DNA from: Marthasterias glacialis
Taxonomy: Eukaryota; Echinodermata; Asteroidea; Forcipulatida; Asteriidae
Direction: 5' to 3'
NCBI GenBank assembly: GCA_911728455.2
Contig: OU452221.1
Location: forward strand, 4,554,290 to 4,618,289
Length of the DNA stretch: 64,000 nt
Each line of letters starts with the position of its first letter. Positions within the stretch are counted from its first letter, which is position 1. Below the pieces are notes generated by a model. The model was not told where the DNA came from, did no database searches, and was given only the letters and a program-made list of their open reading frames with translations. Positions 26,433-39,539 of this stretch are shown in pieces. Made by a program: the position numbers and the translations under genes.

Positions 26433-26551
26433 GTGGATTTCAAAAACTAGTCCTAACTTAGGACTAACTTAGGACTATAGTCATATAAGTTAAGGCTAGT
26501 TTCTCGTCCTAAATTGAGATAAAACTAGTTCTAGCGCTTTGTGAAATCCAC
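26433..26551. mobile_element. MITE with GTGGATTTC termini
   Basis: 119 bp, ends GTGGATTTCA and TGAAATCCAC, with inner ACTAGTCCTAA / CTAGTTCTAG repeats. A diverged relative may be 41068-41206 (GATTCCACAATGAGTTAAGA ... CTTTGCGACATCG). Confidence 0.7.
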
Positions 26552-26697
26552 ACCAGGTCAGGCATTTTAAATGGTCAACAAAATTATGTCAATAATTATT
26601 TTGTAACAATACTCGATCGATTTACACAATGCAAATTTATGGTGTCCACATTGTAACTCCTCAACAGGCTTCACAGTGGGGCAGATGGGGAAAGTAT

Positions 26698-26728
26698 TTT
26701 TTTTTTTTTTTTTTTTTTTTGGGGGGGG
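26698..26728. repeat. Poly-T then poly-G tract
   Basis: About 23 T followed by eight G in the second ABCC intron. Confidence 0.85.
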
Positions 26729-26796
26729 ATGGTGCCTTTTGACGATACAAGCATGGTATTTGGCACACAGTCAGAATAATTCATAAGAAAGTACGA

Positions 26797-26917
26797 CCGT
26801 GTCCGAATTGGTGACTATACGGCTACGACGACTAAGGAGGACGTCCTATACTTCAAAACATGATGACGCGGCGATTCAGCTGTAGCCGTAGCTGTATAGC
26901 CGCCTATTCGGACACGG
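26797..26917. mobile_element. MITE with CCGTGTCCGAAT termini
   Basis: 121 bp; ends CCGTGTCCGAATTGGTGACT and the complementary GCCTATTCGGACACGG, each continuing into matching TATACGGCTACG / CGTAGCTGTATA. Non-coding. Confidence 0.8.
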
Positions 26918-27815
26918 ACATGTTTGGCTATAGAGCCATCGCAGATTCAAATTTTGGAAAAATAAAAAGGCAGAATAAAACAAGCAATACTTAAAATTGT
27001 CAACATGGCTGACATCGCTTGTTATCTGCCTAACAATTTTTTTTCAAAATGACAAATTTACGATGGCCTATAACCAAATATCTTTCTCATGACATACTCT
27101 GTGTGACAGATTTCCATGGTTGTATCATCAACGGCACAATCCCATTGCCTACCGTAATTGCATGCAGTTGTTCTATCACACGCAGCCTATGCAGTAAGTG
27201 ATTTCTAATTATTAATGGTAAACTCACTGCCAGTTGTTACTTAGATTATGAGGTTTTCATCAACATTTGTCGCTTTTCAATTGCTATTCTCAAACTCACG
27301 TTACGTCTTAGGAAAACGCGAAGAGAAGGGGAAAGCGTGTATCACTCATGAAAGTCTACGTCAAGGTTTACGGTCGACGGCTTCTTTGGGCAGCAGTGAT
27401 CAGGCTTGCTGGAGAACTAGTCTCTCTCATTGGCCCCATCGCAGTCGGATTATTAACAGCTTATGTTACCACTCTCAAGTATCCTACCGCAGTATCCTCA
27501 GAAGTAAGTTTTTTTTTCAAGGCACACAATAATTACAACACTGATGTGCATTGACTGTAATTAATTTGGTGATTTACTGGTGATTTTACGTGCAGCACAT
27601 GGGTACCAAACAACTACAGTAAAAAGTGTGAAGGTCCTTTTTATGGGAGACTTTTTGAGGACGCTAGATGAGGAAACTTACAAGGTATATCCATTGTTCC
27701 TGGAAATGTCTGCTGCTCTTGGAAATGGGCGCATGCTCATAACTACGTAAACAATGACAATTTACCTGGTAAGTCTGCTGCCACCTATCGTTACAAAGTC
27801 TCCCATAGCTACGTT

Positions 27816-28318
27816 AGTCTGGTTCCCTGACCAAAGATTCTCTGACGACTCTTGTTAAAAATCTTTGGTCAGGCATCAGCCAAAGCTAAACATAGATTAT
27901 GACGCAACATATATAAATATTCATTACTTGTCACCAACGGTGGACAATGTCATCAATGTCATTGGATAAAAAACGGAGCGCTGATGACGGGTTTTGTTTA
28001 CTTTCAAAAAGCCTGGGATAATCAGTTTGTAAAAATGTTACAAATATTATATTCAAATATAGTTTGCATTTGTTGGGGGAAAAAAGAAACGAAAAACGAT
28101 AATGGGATGTATCTGCAAAATTTTTGAATTTTTATCAATAAAAGAAATGTCCGACCATCAACGACACTGTCCGAATGTTGACGACAACGAGTTCGGAGCA
28201 TTTCTATATTTTCGGAAAAAGGGTAAATTCCTCCTTTTTTGTCACGTGACATTGGGTGATATTGGACCCTAAAATCGCCAGAGAATAGTTGGAGATTTTT
28301 TGGTCTGGGAACCAGACT
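27816..28318. mobile_element. DNA element with AGTCTGGTTCCC termini
   Basis: About 503 bp, ends AGTCTGGTTCCC and GGGAACCAGACT perfect over 12 bp, extended by TGACCAAAGAT / TTTTTTGGTC. No transposase; right half matches 21224-21420 inverted. Confidence 0.7.
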
Positions 28319-28411
28319 GATTGCCACGTATGCAGATATCAACCGTAAATGTTACACCACGTAATTATGTTATTGGGAAGGGCACACATATCAAAATAAC
28401 GTAAGTGTTAA

Positions 28412-28639
28412 AGGGGATGTGTCGTCATGATCGTAGTCTGCCTGTTTCTGGGCCCAGAAACATGAACTCTCACCCAGTTACTGCACGCGCCCACGTTGAC
28501 CATCATATCACAAAGGGCGCCGTCTTTTTCTATTCTGTGATGTGGCCGCTACTCGCGTGCGTGTGCGTGCAATAACAGGTTGAGCCGTCATAAGTCAGTC
28601 TAGCCACAGACTCGCTGTGATCATGACGACACATCCCCT
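28412..28639. mobile_element. MITE family M2, TTAA target
   Basis: 228 bp with 22-bp perfect ends beginning AGGGGATGTGTCGTCATGAT, flanked on both sides by TTAA (28408-28411 and 28640-28643). A TTAA duplication is the mark of piggyBac-type transposition. Interior rich in GCGTGCGTGTGCGTGC. Different termini from M1. Confidence 0.85.
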
Positions 28640-29117
28640 TTAAGTTAAGTGTTTGGCACATATTCGTTGCCAGGTAAATCAACGTAAAGTTACTGAAAAT
28701 ATTGTGCCCTGCCATACAAAGAATGTCATGGGGGTAATTGGGGGGGGGGTAGAGGGTGAGACCGTGTACGTCGTAAAATTGTATAAAGATGTTGAGATTA
28801 CGAACCAAAGGATCAACCAGAAAGAAGAAAACAAATACCGACAAATCTAATGGGCGGGGCTTACTGTATTAAGCATTAAACTGATGATGCAAATAGCTGC
28901 CACACCCAAAAGCATATTTACTATATAAAAAGTAGTGCTCTTTGAATGCCTTTAAAAAATGTGGAAACTTTGGAAAGCCCCTATGCTGCTACGTTGCATT
29001 TATAAAATCAGATAGCGTCATTGACAATAGTATTCAAGGTGGCGAGTAGATTGTTTCTACAAACGATCGTTTGTAGATTATATTTCTTTTTTGGCGTGAA
29101 CAAAGACAAATTGACTA

Positions 29118-29215
29118 TAAACGGGAATTGAACGGGTACGGGATAGAACGGGGTTTGAACCTGCGACCTCCGGTTTAACGTCCCGAGCTCTACTACCTAA
29201 GCTATTTATTCATCG
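29118..29215 (-). mobile_element. tRNA-like SINE head
   Basis: On the minus strand TAGCTTAGGTAGTAGAGCTCGG and GCAGGTTCAAACCCCGTTCT form A and B boxes. No anticodon arm can be trusted and there is no matching 3' acceptor stem. It lies just before the ABCC acceptor at 29241. Confidence 0.5.
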
Positions 29216-29418
29216 TATATTTTCTTGTGTTGCATTTCCAGATTAGCCAAGGGCATCATGTCACGTTGGAAGAGTTCTTCAAGAATGGTTTCGTCGTCGT
29301 TTTCGTCATGTTCCTCTCTAGCGTTGTCGGCTCACTTTGCATGCAGAAACATATTTACATGGTAATATTTGAAGGGATTAATGTGCGAATCGCCTTACAG
29401 GTAAGTTATGGGTGGACC

Positions 29419-29617
29419 TCCGAGCAGCTCGTTCATGTCGTTGACACCACCACCGCAGCTAGCTATGGCCGCCGCACGCGCGCGTGGACGCACACGCACT
29501 GTGAGTCTGCTATGCTGATTGGTACTTTATGCGTGGCTGACGCGCTATTATAGAGTTGCGCGCGCATTCGGCGGCCATAGCTGTGGTGGTGTAACCACCA
29601 TGAACGAGCTGCTCGGA
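29419..29617. mobile_element. 199-bp MITE 18 bp after an ABCC splice donor
   Basis: Ends TCCGAGCAGCTCGTTCATG and CATGAACGAGCTGCTCGGA are perfect complements, with further complementary GCTATGGCCGCC / GGCGGCCATAGC inside. It starts 18 bp after the exon end at 29400. Confidence 0.85.
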
Positions 29618-29819
29618 TAAGTGTATACACTTTATCAAATGAAAATATTATGTACACTAAATATAAAGGGTTCGAACTAGTATTAGCCCGTTTAAATGAG
29701 CCCTTGAGGTTGCTTACCGTGATTAGGAGTCCCTGCTCCCCTTTGTTTCTATCCCCTAAAAAAAAACATTTAAAAATTTAACAAACGAACAAACAATCAA
29801 ATTCAGGTTGGCTCGGTGG

Positions 29820-30055
29820 TTTCTTTTCCTGCCTTTCACCTCTGTGACCCCGGTCCGAATCCCGGACTGGAGACTTGCATGTGGATTGGATTTTCAGTCC
29901 CTACCTGATTGTGTGGGTTTTCCCTATTTGGGGTTTTCCTCCCACATCTAAAACTGACATTTCTTCATCATCTTCTCTACACAGGTATCTTCAGGCCTAC
30001 GGGTCACAGTGCAAGTCACTTTTGAGGGTCCCTTGGTTTCACAGAAAGATATAAT
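29820..30055 (+). mobile_element. tRNA-derived SINE seeding a satellite
   Basis: Head with GGCTCGGTGG and B box-like GGTCCGAATCCCGGAC, a body with TGTGTGGGTTTTCC and TTTCACAGAAAGATATAATAAT tail. The tail passes directly into TAA and TAATGC repeats. Confidence 0.65.
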
Positions 30056-30140
30056 AATAATAATAAATAATAATAATAATAATAAATAATAAATAATAAT
30101 AATAAATAATAATAATAAATAATAATAATGATAATAAATA
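30048..30140. repeat. (TAA/AATAAT)n microsatellite
   Basis: AATAATAATAAATAAT variants continuing the SINE tail. Confidence 0.9.
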
Positions 30141-30822
30141 ATGCTAATGCTAATGCTAATGCTAATGCTAATGCTAATGCTAATGCTAATGCTAATGCTA
30201 ATGCTAATGCTAATGCTAATGCTAATGCTATTGCTAATGCTAATGCTAATGCTAATGCTAATGCTAATGCTAATGCTAATGCTAATGCTAATGCTAATGC
30301 TAATGCTAATGCTAATGCTAATGCTAATGCTAATGCTAATGCTAATGCTAATGCTAATGCTAATGCTAATGCTAATGCTAATGCTAATGCTAATGCTAAT
30401 GCTAATGCTAATGCTAATGCTAATGCTAATGCTAATGCTAATGCTAATGCTAATGCTAATGCTAATGCTAATGCTAATGCTAATGCTAATGCTAATGCTA
30501 ATGCTAATGCTAATGCTAATGCTAATGCTAATGCTAATGCTAATGCTAATGCTAATGCTAATGCTAATGCTAATGCTTATGCTAATGCTAATGCTAATGC
30601 TAATGCTAATGCTAATGCTAATGCTAATGCTAATGCTAATGCTAATGCTAATGCTAATGCTAATGCTAATGCTAATGCTAATGCTAATGCTAATGCTAAT
30701 GCTAATGCTAATGCTAATGCTAATGCTAATGCTAATGCTAATGCTAATGCTAATGCTAATGCTAATGCTAATGCTAATGCTAATGCTAATGCTAATGCTA
30801 ATGCTAATGCTAATGCTAATGC

Positions 30823-30825
<3 letters not shown>
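30141..30825. repeat. (TAATGC)n hexanucleotide satellite, about 114 units
   Basis: Nearly pure TAATGC/GCTAAT repeat of about 685 bp. Only two single-base variants are seen: ATTGCT near 30229 and CTTATG near 30577. Both strands are open through it, which creates long artefactual reading frames; these are not genes. Confidence 0.98.

Positions 30826-30898
<73 letters not shown>
30826..30898. repeat. (TAA)n microsatellite
   Basis: About 24 TAA units closing the hexanucleotide array. Confidence 0.95.
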
Positions 30899-30899
30899 T

Positions 30900-32539
30900 T
30901 TGTTGCTGTGGCGCTTTAGTGGTGCCTTGTAATTTTGACACTGACAAAGCAACACATCATAAAAGAAAGTAAAATTTACGAAAGCGAAACATCGTAAATT
31001 CTGTCAACTCTTTGTGTATTGACTAATATTGTAACATTGAGGTTTTTGCATGCCCGGTATGGCATCACACTTTTTGCTTATGGAAATTTGCATGAGCATA
31101 AAAAAAAAAAAAAAAAAAATGGATCAAAATACTTTTGAAAAATGGCAAAATGAAAATTGAAAGAAAGGTTAAATGGGACACAAAGGTGCATTTCCAATGA
31201 TCACAAAACGACTTACATTACTTATGTGCCCTTTGAAATAAATCATTAATACTTTCTTAAAATGAAAGTTGATGTTTAGAAGATCTACAGTTTGCTCAGA
31301 CCACACAATAACCCGTTGGTTTTATTCTTAGATTAATATTTGTCGGTTATTTTTAGTACCTCAAGTTTGATAAGACGCTGCAACTGAACTGATGCAAGTT
31401 GTTAATTAAAGTTTACCTGCTACCCTCTTATGCTCGGCTACAACTACACTCGGTGCACGCAGTGAAACAGTGAACAATATTATAATACGTATACGAGGCG
31501 GATGTCAGACGAAACGCATTCTGCCAGTAATGGAAATGATTGGTTTGTGTACTGTTGCTGTTTAGGCGTAATCTGTCAAGGGTTGTGTTGGATCGAAACG
31601 TTACACGCAAAAACACGTGAACCATGTGGTATTGACAAGCGGCAATTATAAGACACGCCCACAATTAGAAACATTTCGTTGACAGAGTGGAACCCGTAAC
31701 TCAATCATCGCAACTAATTGGTTTGCAATTAGTTCGAGGATTAAAATAGTAATTAACCGTATGCTCTTCATCCACAAAGTTTAATGTCGCTTAGTTTTGC
31801 GGATGTTGGTCCAAATAGATTATTTAACATACGATTTGTTTTTAATTTTTCTGTTACGGTATTAAATGGCTTTTGTGGAACTCGTTAATAGAATAGGGCC
31901 TTGAAACCATCCAAAATGAAAACAAATATAGCAACACTGAAAGCTTCGTTGTATAAACCTTATGCATGTGACAGGTAGAAGAAAACACATCCGGGTTCAT
32001 ATATAATTTTCAAATATTCAAATACCGATTGGCGCGCCCTCATCGGAATCCAGCTAGTTTATTGTACTGGTACTATCCCGCTCTGGGGAGGCTAATTACA
32101 CGTTTTTCATCAAATAGTAATTTTATATTTGAAGCAACTAAACCTGTAAATTGCAAAGCTAAAAGTATTAACATTCAATTATTCAAACCGTTAAAGTTTA
32201 GTCTATTATGGGGGGATTAGCAGTAATGTTCGCTCAAGCATCGATTCCACTCTTTTGTGTGTGTACTTATTAACTATGATGAGCAAAGGAGAGCTTCGTT
32301 ACTATTTGTTATATACTTGCTATATAATCGGCATTGCCCAGCAAATTCAGATGAGGGAAAGTTTAATTGTGATTGACAAACGTAGAGCATAATCACATTC
32401 AGGCCATGCATGGATTACTATTTTAAAGAAAAAGAGCCCTTCAGCGTTGTTTGAGTTCAGTCGCGTCCAAAACCTAATCACAAACCTTACAAGTTCTTCT
32501 TCTAAACAGCATAATCAAAAGTAGTATTAAAACATAATC
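30900..32539. other. Intronic / upstream region; no gene seen
   Basis: AT-rich, with an A tract at 31101-31119. A TATATAATC sequence lies near 32320, about 220 bp before the ATG of the nested gene, too far for a certain TATA box. No credible exon on either strand. Confidence 0.4.
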
Positions 32540-35500
32540 ATGTTTCTCGTCAACCTCGTACGCCTGCTTCTGTTGGTCGGTGTGTTGTATGAATCAGGAG
32601 TAGATGCAGCTGAACATCAGAGGGAACAACCAAGTGATCTTCGAGGTGAATATTACTATTTAACTTTAATAGTAGAGTCTTATAGATTGTTTTAAAGAAA
32701 GGGTTGGGTTTGGTAAAAAAAAAAAAGTGTCAAATTTAAGTCGAAATCTTTTCAAGTATACTAGAAGATTTCCTTAAACATCAACCGACATTGTGTATTG
32801 GAAACGTAGGACTGGACGTGGAACACAACAAGATTGTCATAATGAACTATTGAAATTAATATTTCTCCTTAATTAAATTAAATAAAACAATAAATATAAA
32901 AAGGTAAACAGACTGTAGAACAATACTGAATTAAAAAAAATAAATAAAATAAAAATGAGATTGCAACATTATTGTATTAAGTGTTTCTTTTAATGTTTTT
33001 ACTGTCCACATATTTATTCTTCATTAAGACTTTATATAGACCCATGTAACGATGACGTCAAGCTTTGTTTACACGTGCTCTTTCTTATGATGGGGACCAG
33101 GGAATGAAGGGGGTCTACGAATTCGAAGCTCCCATAAGAAAACACATATGTAAACAAAATGTGACGCCATCAGTACCGGGGTCTATTGAACAGAGTTACC
33201 AAACATAAACATTATTTTGGATTCCCAGGAACTATGCTGTCCCTTATTAAGAAGTTCATCGAGTACAGCAACATGCGTGATACAGATGCGCTGTTGACCA
33301 TTCTTCACCCGGATTTTCAAGTATTGCTTGACGGTTTGCCACCTGTCACTGAAGAAGACGGTACTTAGGTTGTTTCTGTCACGAATTTATATCAAGAAAT
33401 TTCAGAACAGTAATCAAAACACAAAAATGAATATAAAGTGCACACAATTTGTCAGACTTTAGCGTTCAAACTAGTCCGTTAAGTTACGGTTGGAATTGAT
33501 TATGTTCTGAAATAGCCAGATCCTCAACTGTTTTTCTAAATGACTAATATACCAGTATTTCTTGGTTCAAAGTTTCAAAGTTTTTTGCTAAAAGGGACAC
33601 ATTGCCTTCAACTCTCTTAAAATGTTGCTGTTTGAACTCCTTATCCCTTTTTAAGAGTTGTTCATGCAATAAAACTCCTACAGTGTGTTGTTTATCAGTG
33701 AGTAGTGATTCACAAGACATAAATTTGCCTCTCGGATACACAAACCAGCGGAACCACACTCTAAGTAGAAACATTCAGTCCGCCATTTTGTGGAGTCCAA
33801 AATTTAGTTCTACAAAATGGTGGATCGTGTTCTGTCACGAAAAAAAAAAAAACCCAAAACCAACAATTTCAAGGGATAGTTATTTGAATTATTAGTTCCA
33901 CTTTTGAAATATCTTTCCAACGATATTCATTTAACCCTCAGTTCATCTCCATTAATCAAAAACTTCGCTTGATCCAGGAGGATAAAATTTCGTCCACCCT
34001 GTCTTTAAGGTCATTAACCCAAAGCCCAAAGCCATTATAAATCACTGTGGGGGTGAATTGGAGTGCCAGCAAAGCTTTAGACTTGTGCTGTTTAAGATTC
34101 ACGTGCCGCACAAGTTGTTTTCACAAATTGCATACCGCCCTGTGCCAAGGATCCTTAGCACAAGGTCAATCAATTACTATACTGAGACAGGTGGCTGCTG
34201 TCTTTCAACACTCCTTGCTCTGCAGTGGTTAGGGTCTGGCCAATGGGAGTCTACACGCTTGTGGGGTATACAAGGGGTGGGGATTACATGAAATTTTGGC
34301 CTTCATGGCCCATTGAAAAAAAAAATGACTATATTTGGTAAAATGTGGATTATTTTTTTAACCTCCCCGCTGACGCTTTTTATAGCCCGAAAGCACCCAA
34401 TTCGAAGACAACAAATCCCTTTAATCATATCGACAAATATGTCTGTCTGAATAGACCGATTGCGCGACCACGTCACGTGACCTGTAGTGGATTTTAAAAG
34501 TAAACAAAGATGACGTCCTCCATCGGAAAGTGCGGTGCAGTACATGATGATTGTTGCGCTTGTTTATTTGATCACGGAGGTGATTCGATCAAGGCTTTTC
34601 TTTCTCGAAATCTGTGAAAAATATTCCAGAGTTTGTACCAGAGACCTTCGAGTGGCTGAATAAAGCCAGTAAGGACAGTTCCAGCAAGTCCGATTGAAAA
34701 TTGTACAAGTGACGTATAAATGTGCACGGTGTGGTAGTGTAGTTGCACTATGGAACGTTTGGGCCAGACGACCGCGATCACACACTTTTCAACGCAATAA
34801 TCTTTCACAGTATTGAAGCTAAATCATCCAAAGAAATGGCTTTCCAAAACTGTGCGATTCCTTTGCCTATTTCAAATTTCGCAAGGCTAAGTATAAAAAG
34901 CTCACTTTCCAACGTTCTTTACCCCAGTTAGTGAGGTATGTCACTAGTTGTGGATCTTCAGTGTGGGAGAGTGGACAGGTGGGTCCTGTCACGGCACACT
35001 CAGTCATGACATGTTGGTGGGTCTGAACATAGAGCTACAACCCAACGACATGTTGGTGGGTCTGAACATAGAGCTACAACCCAACGAGTTAAAACTCTCC
35101 TACTTCTAAGACAAAAATATAATCATCGCCGCCCACAGCCCGAGGTTATTTTATGACGGTTTTACGACCTTAATATAAACACCAATTAGCTCGCACCCGG
35201 CTGGAGAGCTCATCAATTGATGCAATGCATTGTGGGTGCTACTATTCATGACGCGGTATACGCCCGCGCAATGACTCATGGCATCTTTCAAGATGGCGAA
35301 AGTTTCAACAGATTCAGCGGCTATTCAGACCTCTTTTCAGACGACTTTTTCGACTGGTCTGATAGTGAGTTTGATCCTCAATATGACAAGAACGTGCCCG
35401 ATGGTCACGATGAAGATATAGGCGGCGCTTCTGTGTCTGCAGCGGCATTATGACGACGGACATGGTAACATGCGGCAACGAAACGTGGGTTGTAGCTCCA

Positions 35501-37452
35501 TGGCCTGAACCTGTCCGCAGGGACAGAGGTTGCTATCTAGGATGCCCCCATTTTTCGAAGTTGACTGCAAAGCGACCAGCGCCAGACCGTAAAGTCTGTT
35601 CAGTCGCACCCAGGCCTTCCTAGGGAGACTATGACCCGGTGGATGAGCTGACCAAGACTCCATGTATGGATTTAGTCCGTCTGGAACAGATACGTAAAAA
35701 AATCAGTCTTTGCTTCCAGGCTCTCTATACATGTATATGTAAGGAACGCAGGGGCTTGGCTTAGTAACTGTGTTATTATTACTGTAGTGAATTAACACTA
35801 GATCTGATGGTTCAACTCAGGAGATGGGGGGATGAGCCTCAGTAAAGGGGTAACACTGTGACACTGACAACTGATCTTCTGCAGATGATCATTGATTAGA
35901 GCAAATTCCAGACAAATAATTTAAGGAACCGAAAAAAAAACCAAAAAAAAATAAAACAAAAAAAACAGCACCACACCAAGCGTGATAAATGTTCTCCAAT
36001 GAGCCCTTAAAATTATAGCAGTGGGACGACCCTTACATTGTCCAAGGAAGAACTCAAACCTGACAAAACAGGGGCTTTAAACTCCTTTCGCACGCAGAGA
36101 GTAAGCTTGCTTGCTCGCACAAGGATCAGAAAACCAAGACAACCAAACCTTCCCAGCCAATCAGAGGCTGACATTACCGCCCTCGGTATAAATAATTCAT
36201 GAGGTCACTACATTACCAAAAGCCGACTGTGGGTGTGATTCTGTCGGTCACAGCATGTATTTGCACGTAGTTTGCCATCAGCTGAGATGACGTAGTACCC
36301 ACTACAGGTTACGCGATGACATGTAAACGTTGGTCGCGCAATCCGGTTTATTTCGAACTAACATGTTTTTCTTACACGGTAGAAATTCGAGTTCTGCTAA
36401 AGCTTATGCCCGAGAGAGCCTCTCGCATCAAATTTAACTTAGTAGAGGTGCATCCTATGGATCAAGATGCAAATTATGTGGACGTCGTGCTTCACTTCGA
36501 CTATGTCGACGAGTCGGGTAATACCTACATGAGTGGGAAGTAAGTATGCCTACATTTCTATAATTATCGCCTGGTATGAACTCTTGAGGACGTCCTATAT
36601 TATGATAGTCTTTATTACGTAACTGAGCAAAAATCAGCAAATAGGACCGCTTTTTTTCAGGGCCTAGGTCATCCAAAATCTTAGTAGAAGTCACCAACAC
36701 TAGTGTCACAGTTGTGCAAAGTTTGTACAATGTGCTCCCCCCACACACACACCCTCTTTTTCTTCTTTTTTTTCTCCCCCCCCCCTTTCAAATCTGTCCG
36801 GTTTCGAATTATTTCAGGGCCTACTAAATACTTATGACGCCTAGAGACGGTATTCTCCCTTTTTTTTGGTTGTATCGTGTGATGGGGCGTGATCCCTGGC
36901 TACACAGCCGGCAGTGCGGTTAAATGACTTCTGACTGGCACCCCCCGAACAAAGATATTGATAAATATATTATTTTTGTGGCTCTTTGTGTAAACTCAAT
37001 TAATGTTTTACTATTTTGAAGCTATCGTATTTTAAATATTTTAAATATTTGTAATGTTTGTTTAGTGACATTTCATAAGCCCTATGCTGTCATTGTTTTT
37101 AATAAGGAGCTGTCCAACCAAATGTAATTGCCTATTAAGGCTAAATAAAGTTTGTTTTTCAAATTGAATTGAATTGTATAGACGACGAGGGAGACCACCA
37201 ACATTAGAGCTGGATAGCTTAGTTGGAAGTGCGCCGACGTCCGGGGGTCACTGGTTCAAAGACCGCTCTAGTCAATTTGTTCAGTTCACCCCAAGGTTGA
37301 ATTAGAATTAAGCCAGCTAGGCTTAAAATAAGCTTATTACAAAGCTTAAAAATATTTCGTCTTCTCACAGTCAATTGACCATCATGAAGAAGACTACGGA
37401 TGGATACAAGTTTTACATAACGATGGTCAACAGACACAATCAACCAGCTTAA
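32540..37452 (+). CDS. Small secreted NTF2/SnoaL-like protein, nested in an ABCC intron
   Basis: Four exons, 32540-32645, 33229-33360, 36383-36539 and 37371-37452, join with consistent phases (1, 1, 2) into 158 aa ending in TAA. Residues 1-24 form a signal peptide (MFLVNLVRLLLLVGVL... then a D-A-A cleavage site). The rest resembles a single NTF2-like fold. It has an N-terminal helix with FIEYSNMRDTDALLTILHPD (45-64), the 'ka-n-RD-dall-llhpD' pattern of SnoaL-like domains, then a DG-x-PP turn, an alternating strand region (IKFNLVEVHP; VDVVLHFDYVDESG) and the closing DGYKFYITM (compare DGW+I in the family). The fold binds small ligands or acts as an isomerase/hydrolase in different families; no specific role can be assigned. 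The donor after exon 2 (GTACTT) is weak. Candidate AATAAA at 37570. It lies wholly inside the 29401-43323 ABCC intron, same strand. No other copy occurs in the window. Confidence 0.8.
33035..33186. mobile_element. MITE between exons 1 and 2 of the NTF2-like gene
   Basis: About 152 bp; ends TATAGACCCATGTAACGATG and its imperfect complement CATCAGTACCGGGGTCTAT, continuing into TTTGTTTACACGTG / CATATGTAAACAAA. Ends 43 bp before exon 2. Confidence 0.7.
34445..34930 (+). repeat. Dispersed repeat, related to 820-1300
   Basis: Reverse-complement match to the element in block A. Lies in intron 2 of the NTF2-like gene. Confidence 0.5.
35008..35510. mobile_element. Candidate element with GAGCTACAACCC termini and an acidic reading frame
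   Basis: A 39-bp unit starting GACATGTTGGTGGGTCTGAA is tandemly repeated at 35008 and 35047. Its GAGCTACAACCCAACG is mirrored by CGTGGGTTGTAGCTC near 35484-35498. Between them, 35271-35453 (+) is open for 60 codons after ATG, with an acidic, aromatic-rich run (GYSDLFSDDFFDWSDSEFD). CAAGATGGCGAA at 35291 resembles a YY1-type start-site motif. Whether it is coding is unknown. Confidence 0.35.
36940..37175 (+). mobile_element. LINE-like 3' tail
   Basis: AT-rich segment ending AATAAAGTTTG then TTCAAATTGAATTGAATTG, the (TTGAA)n-type tail seen after some LINE 3' UTRs. No protein is readable. Confidence 0.35.
37203..37275 (+). mobile_element. tRNA-like SINE head
   Basis: GAGCTGGATAGCTTAGTTGG followed by GGTTCAAAGACC gives A and B boxes in tRNA spacing, but the acceptor ends do not pair. 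Located in the last intron of the NTF2-like gene. Confidence 0.5.
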
Positions 37453-37849
37453 TCTGTGTCCTACTGTACAATCCTGGTACCATAGAGCTCCGTGGTTGTA
37501 CTTTGATGTCCGTCATGATCGTCGTCAACTTTTGCTGCTGACTGAAAGAAATATAATATCAATAGTCTAAATAAATTAAGATTTAGTTAGATAGGTGTAA
37601 GTTTACGTAAATTTCCTTATTTAGCGTAGTAAGCTTTAAATGTATTATTCAATGAACTATTATTATTATTATTAATATTTGTTTTGACGTAGTTGACCCT
37701 TTGCATGACGCGGAACGCAACTCCACACAGTGCGCCTCTACCATTTCTGCCTTTCTGTGAGTCAATTTCTTTGTGTACATTTTGACTAAAAAAAAAAGAA
37801 AATGGTGGACCGGAGAAGCATTAATTTTGAAAGTGCGCTGTGCATCATA

Positions 37850-39475
<1,626 letters not shown>

Positions 39476-39539
39476 CAAAGCTTATTAAATAAGAAATCAT
39501 ATCTCTTGAACCACATGTCATAGAGTCTTATTCTTTGTG

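Noticed and set aside
28653-28850. Small plus-strand frame ending KEENKYRQI
   Set aside because: No domain, contains a poly-G run, not near a fitting splice site of the ABCC gene.
29948-30955. Long open frames (I/S, N/A and M/L repeats) on both strands
   Set aside because: They exist only because a TAATGC/TAA satellite has no stop codon in several frames.
37203-37275. tRNA gene candidate
   Set aside because: Cloverleaf arms do not close; treated as a SINE head.
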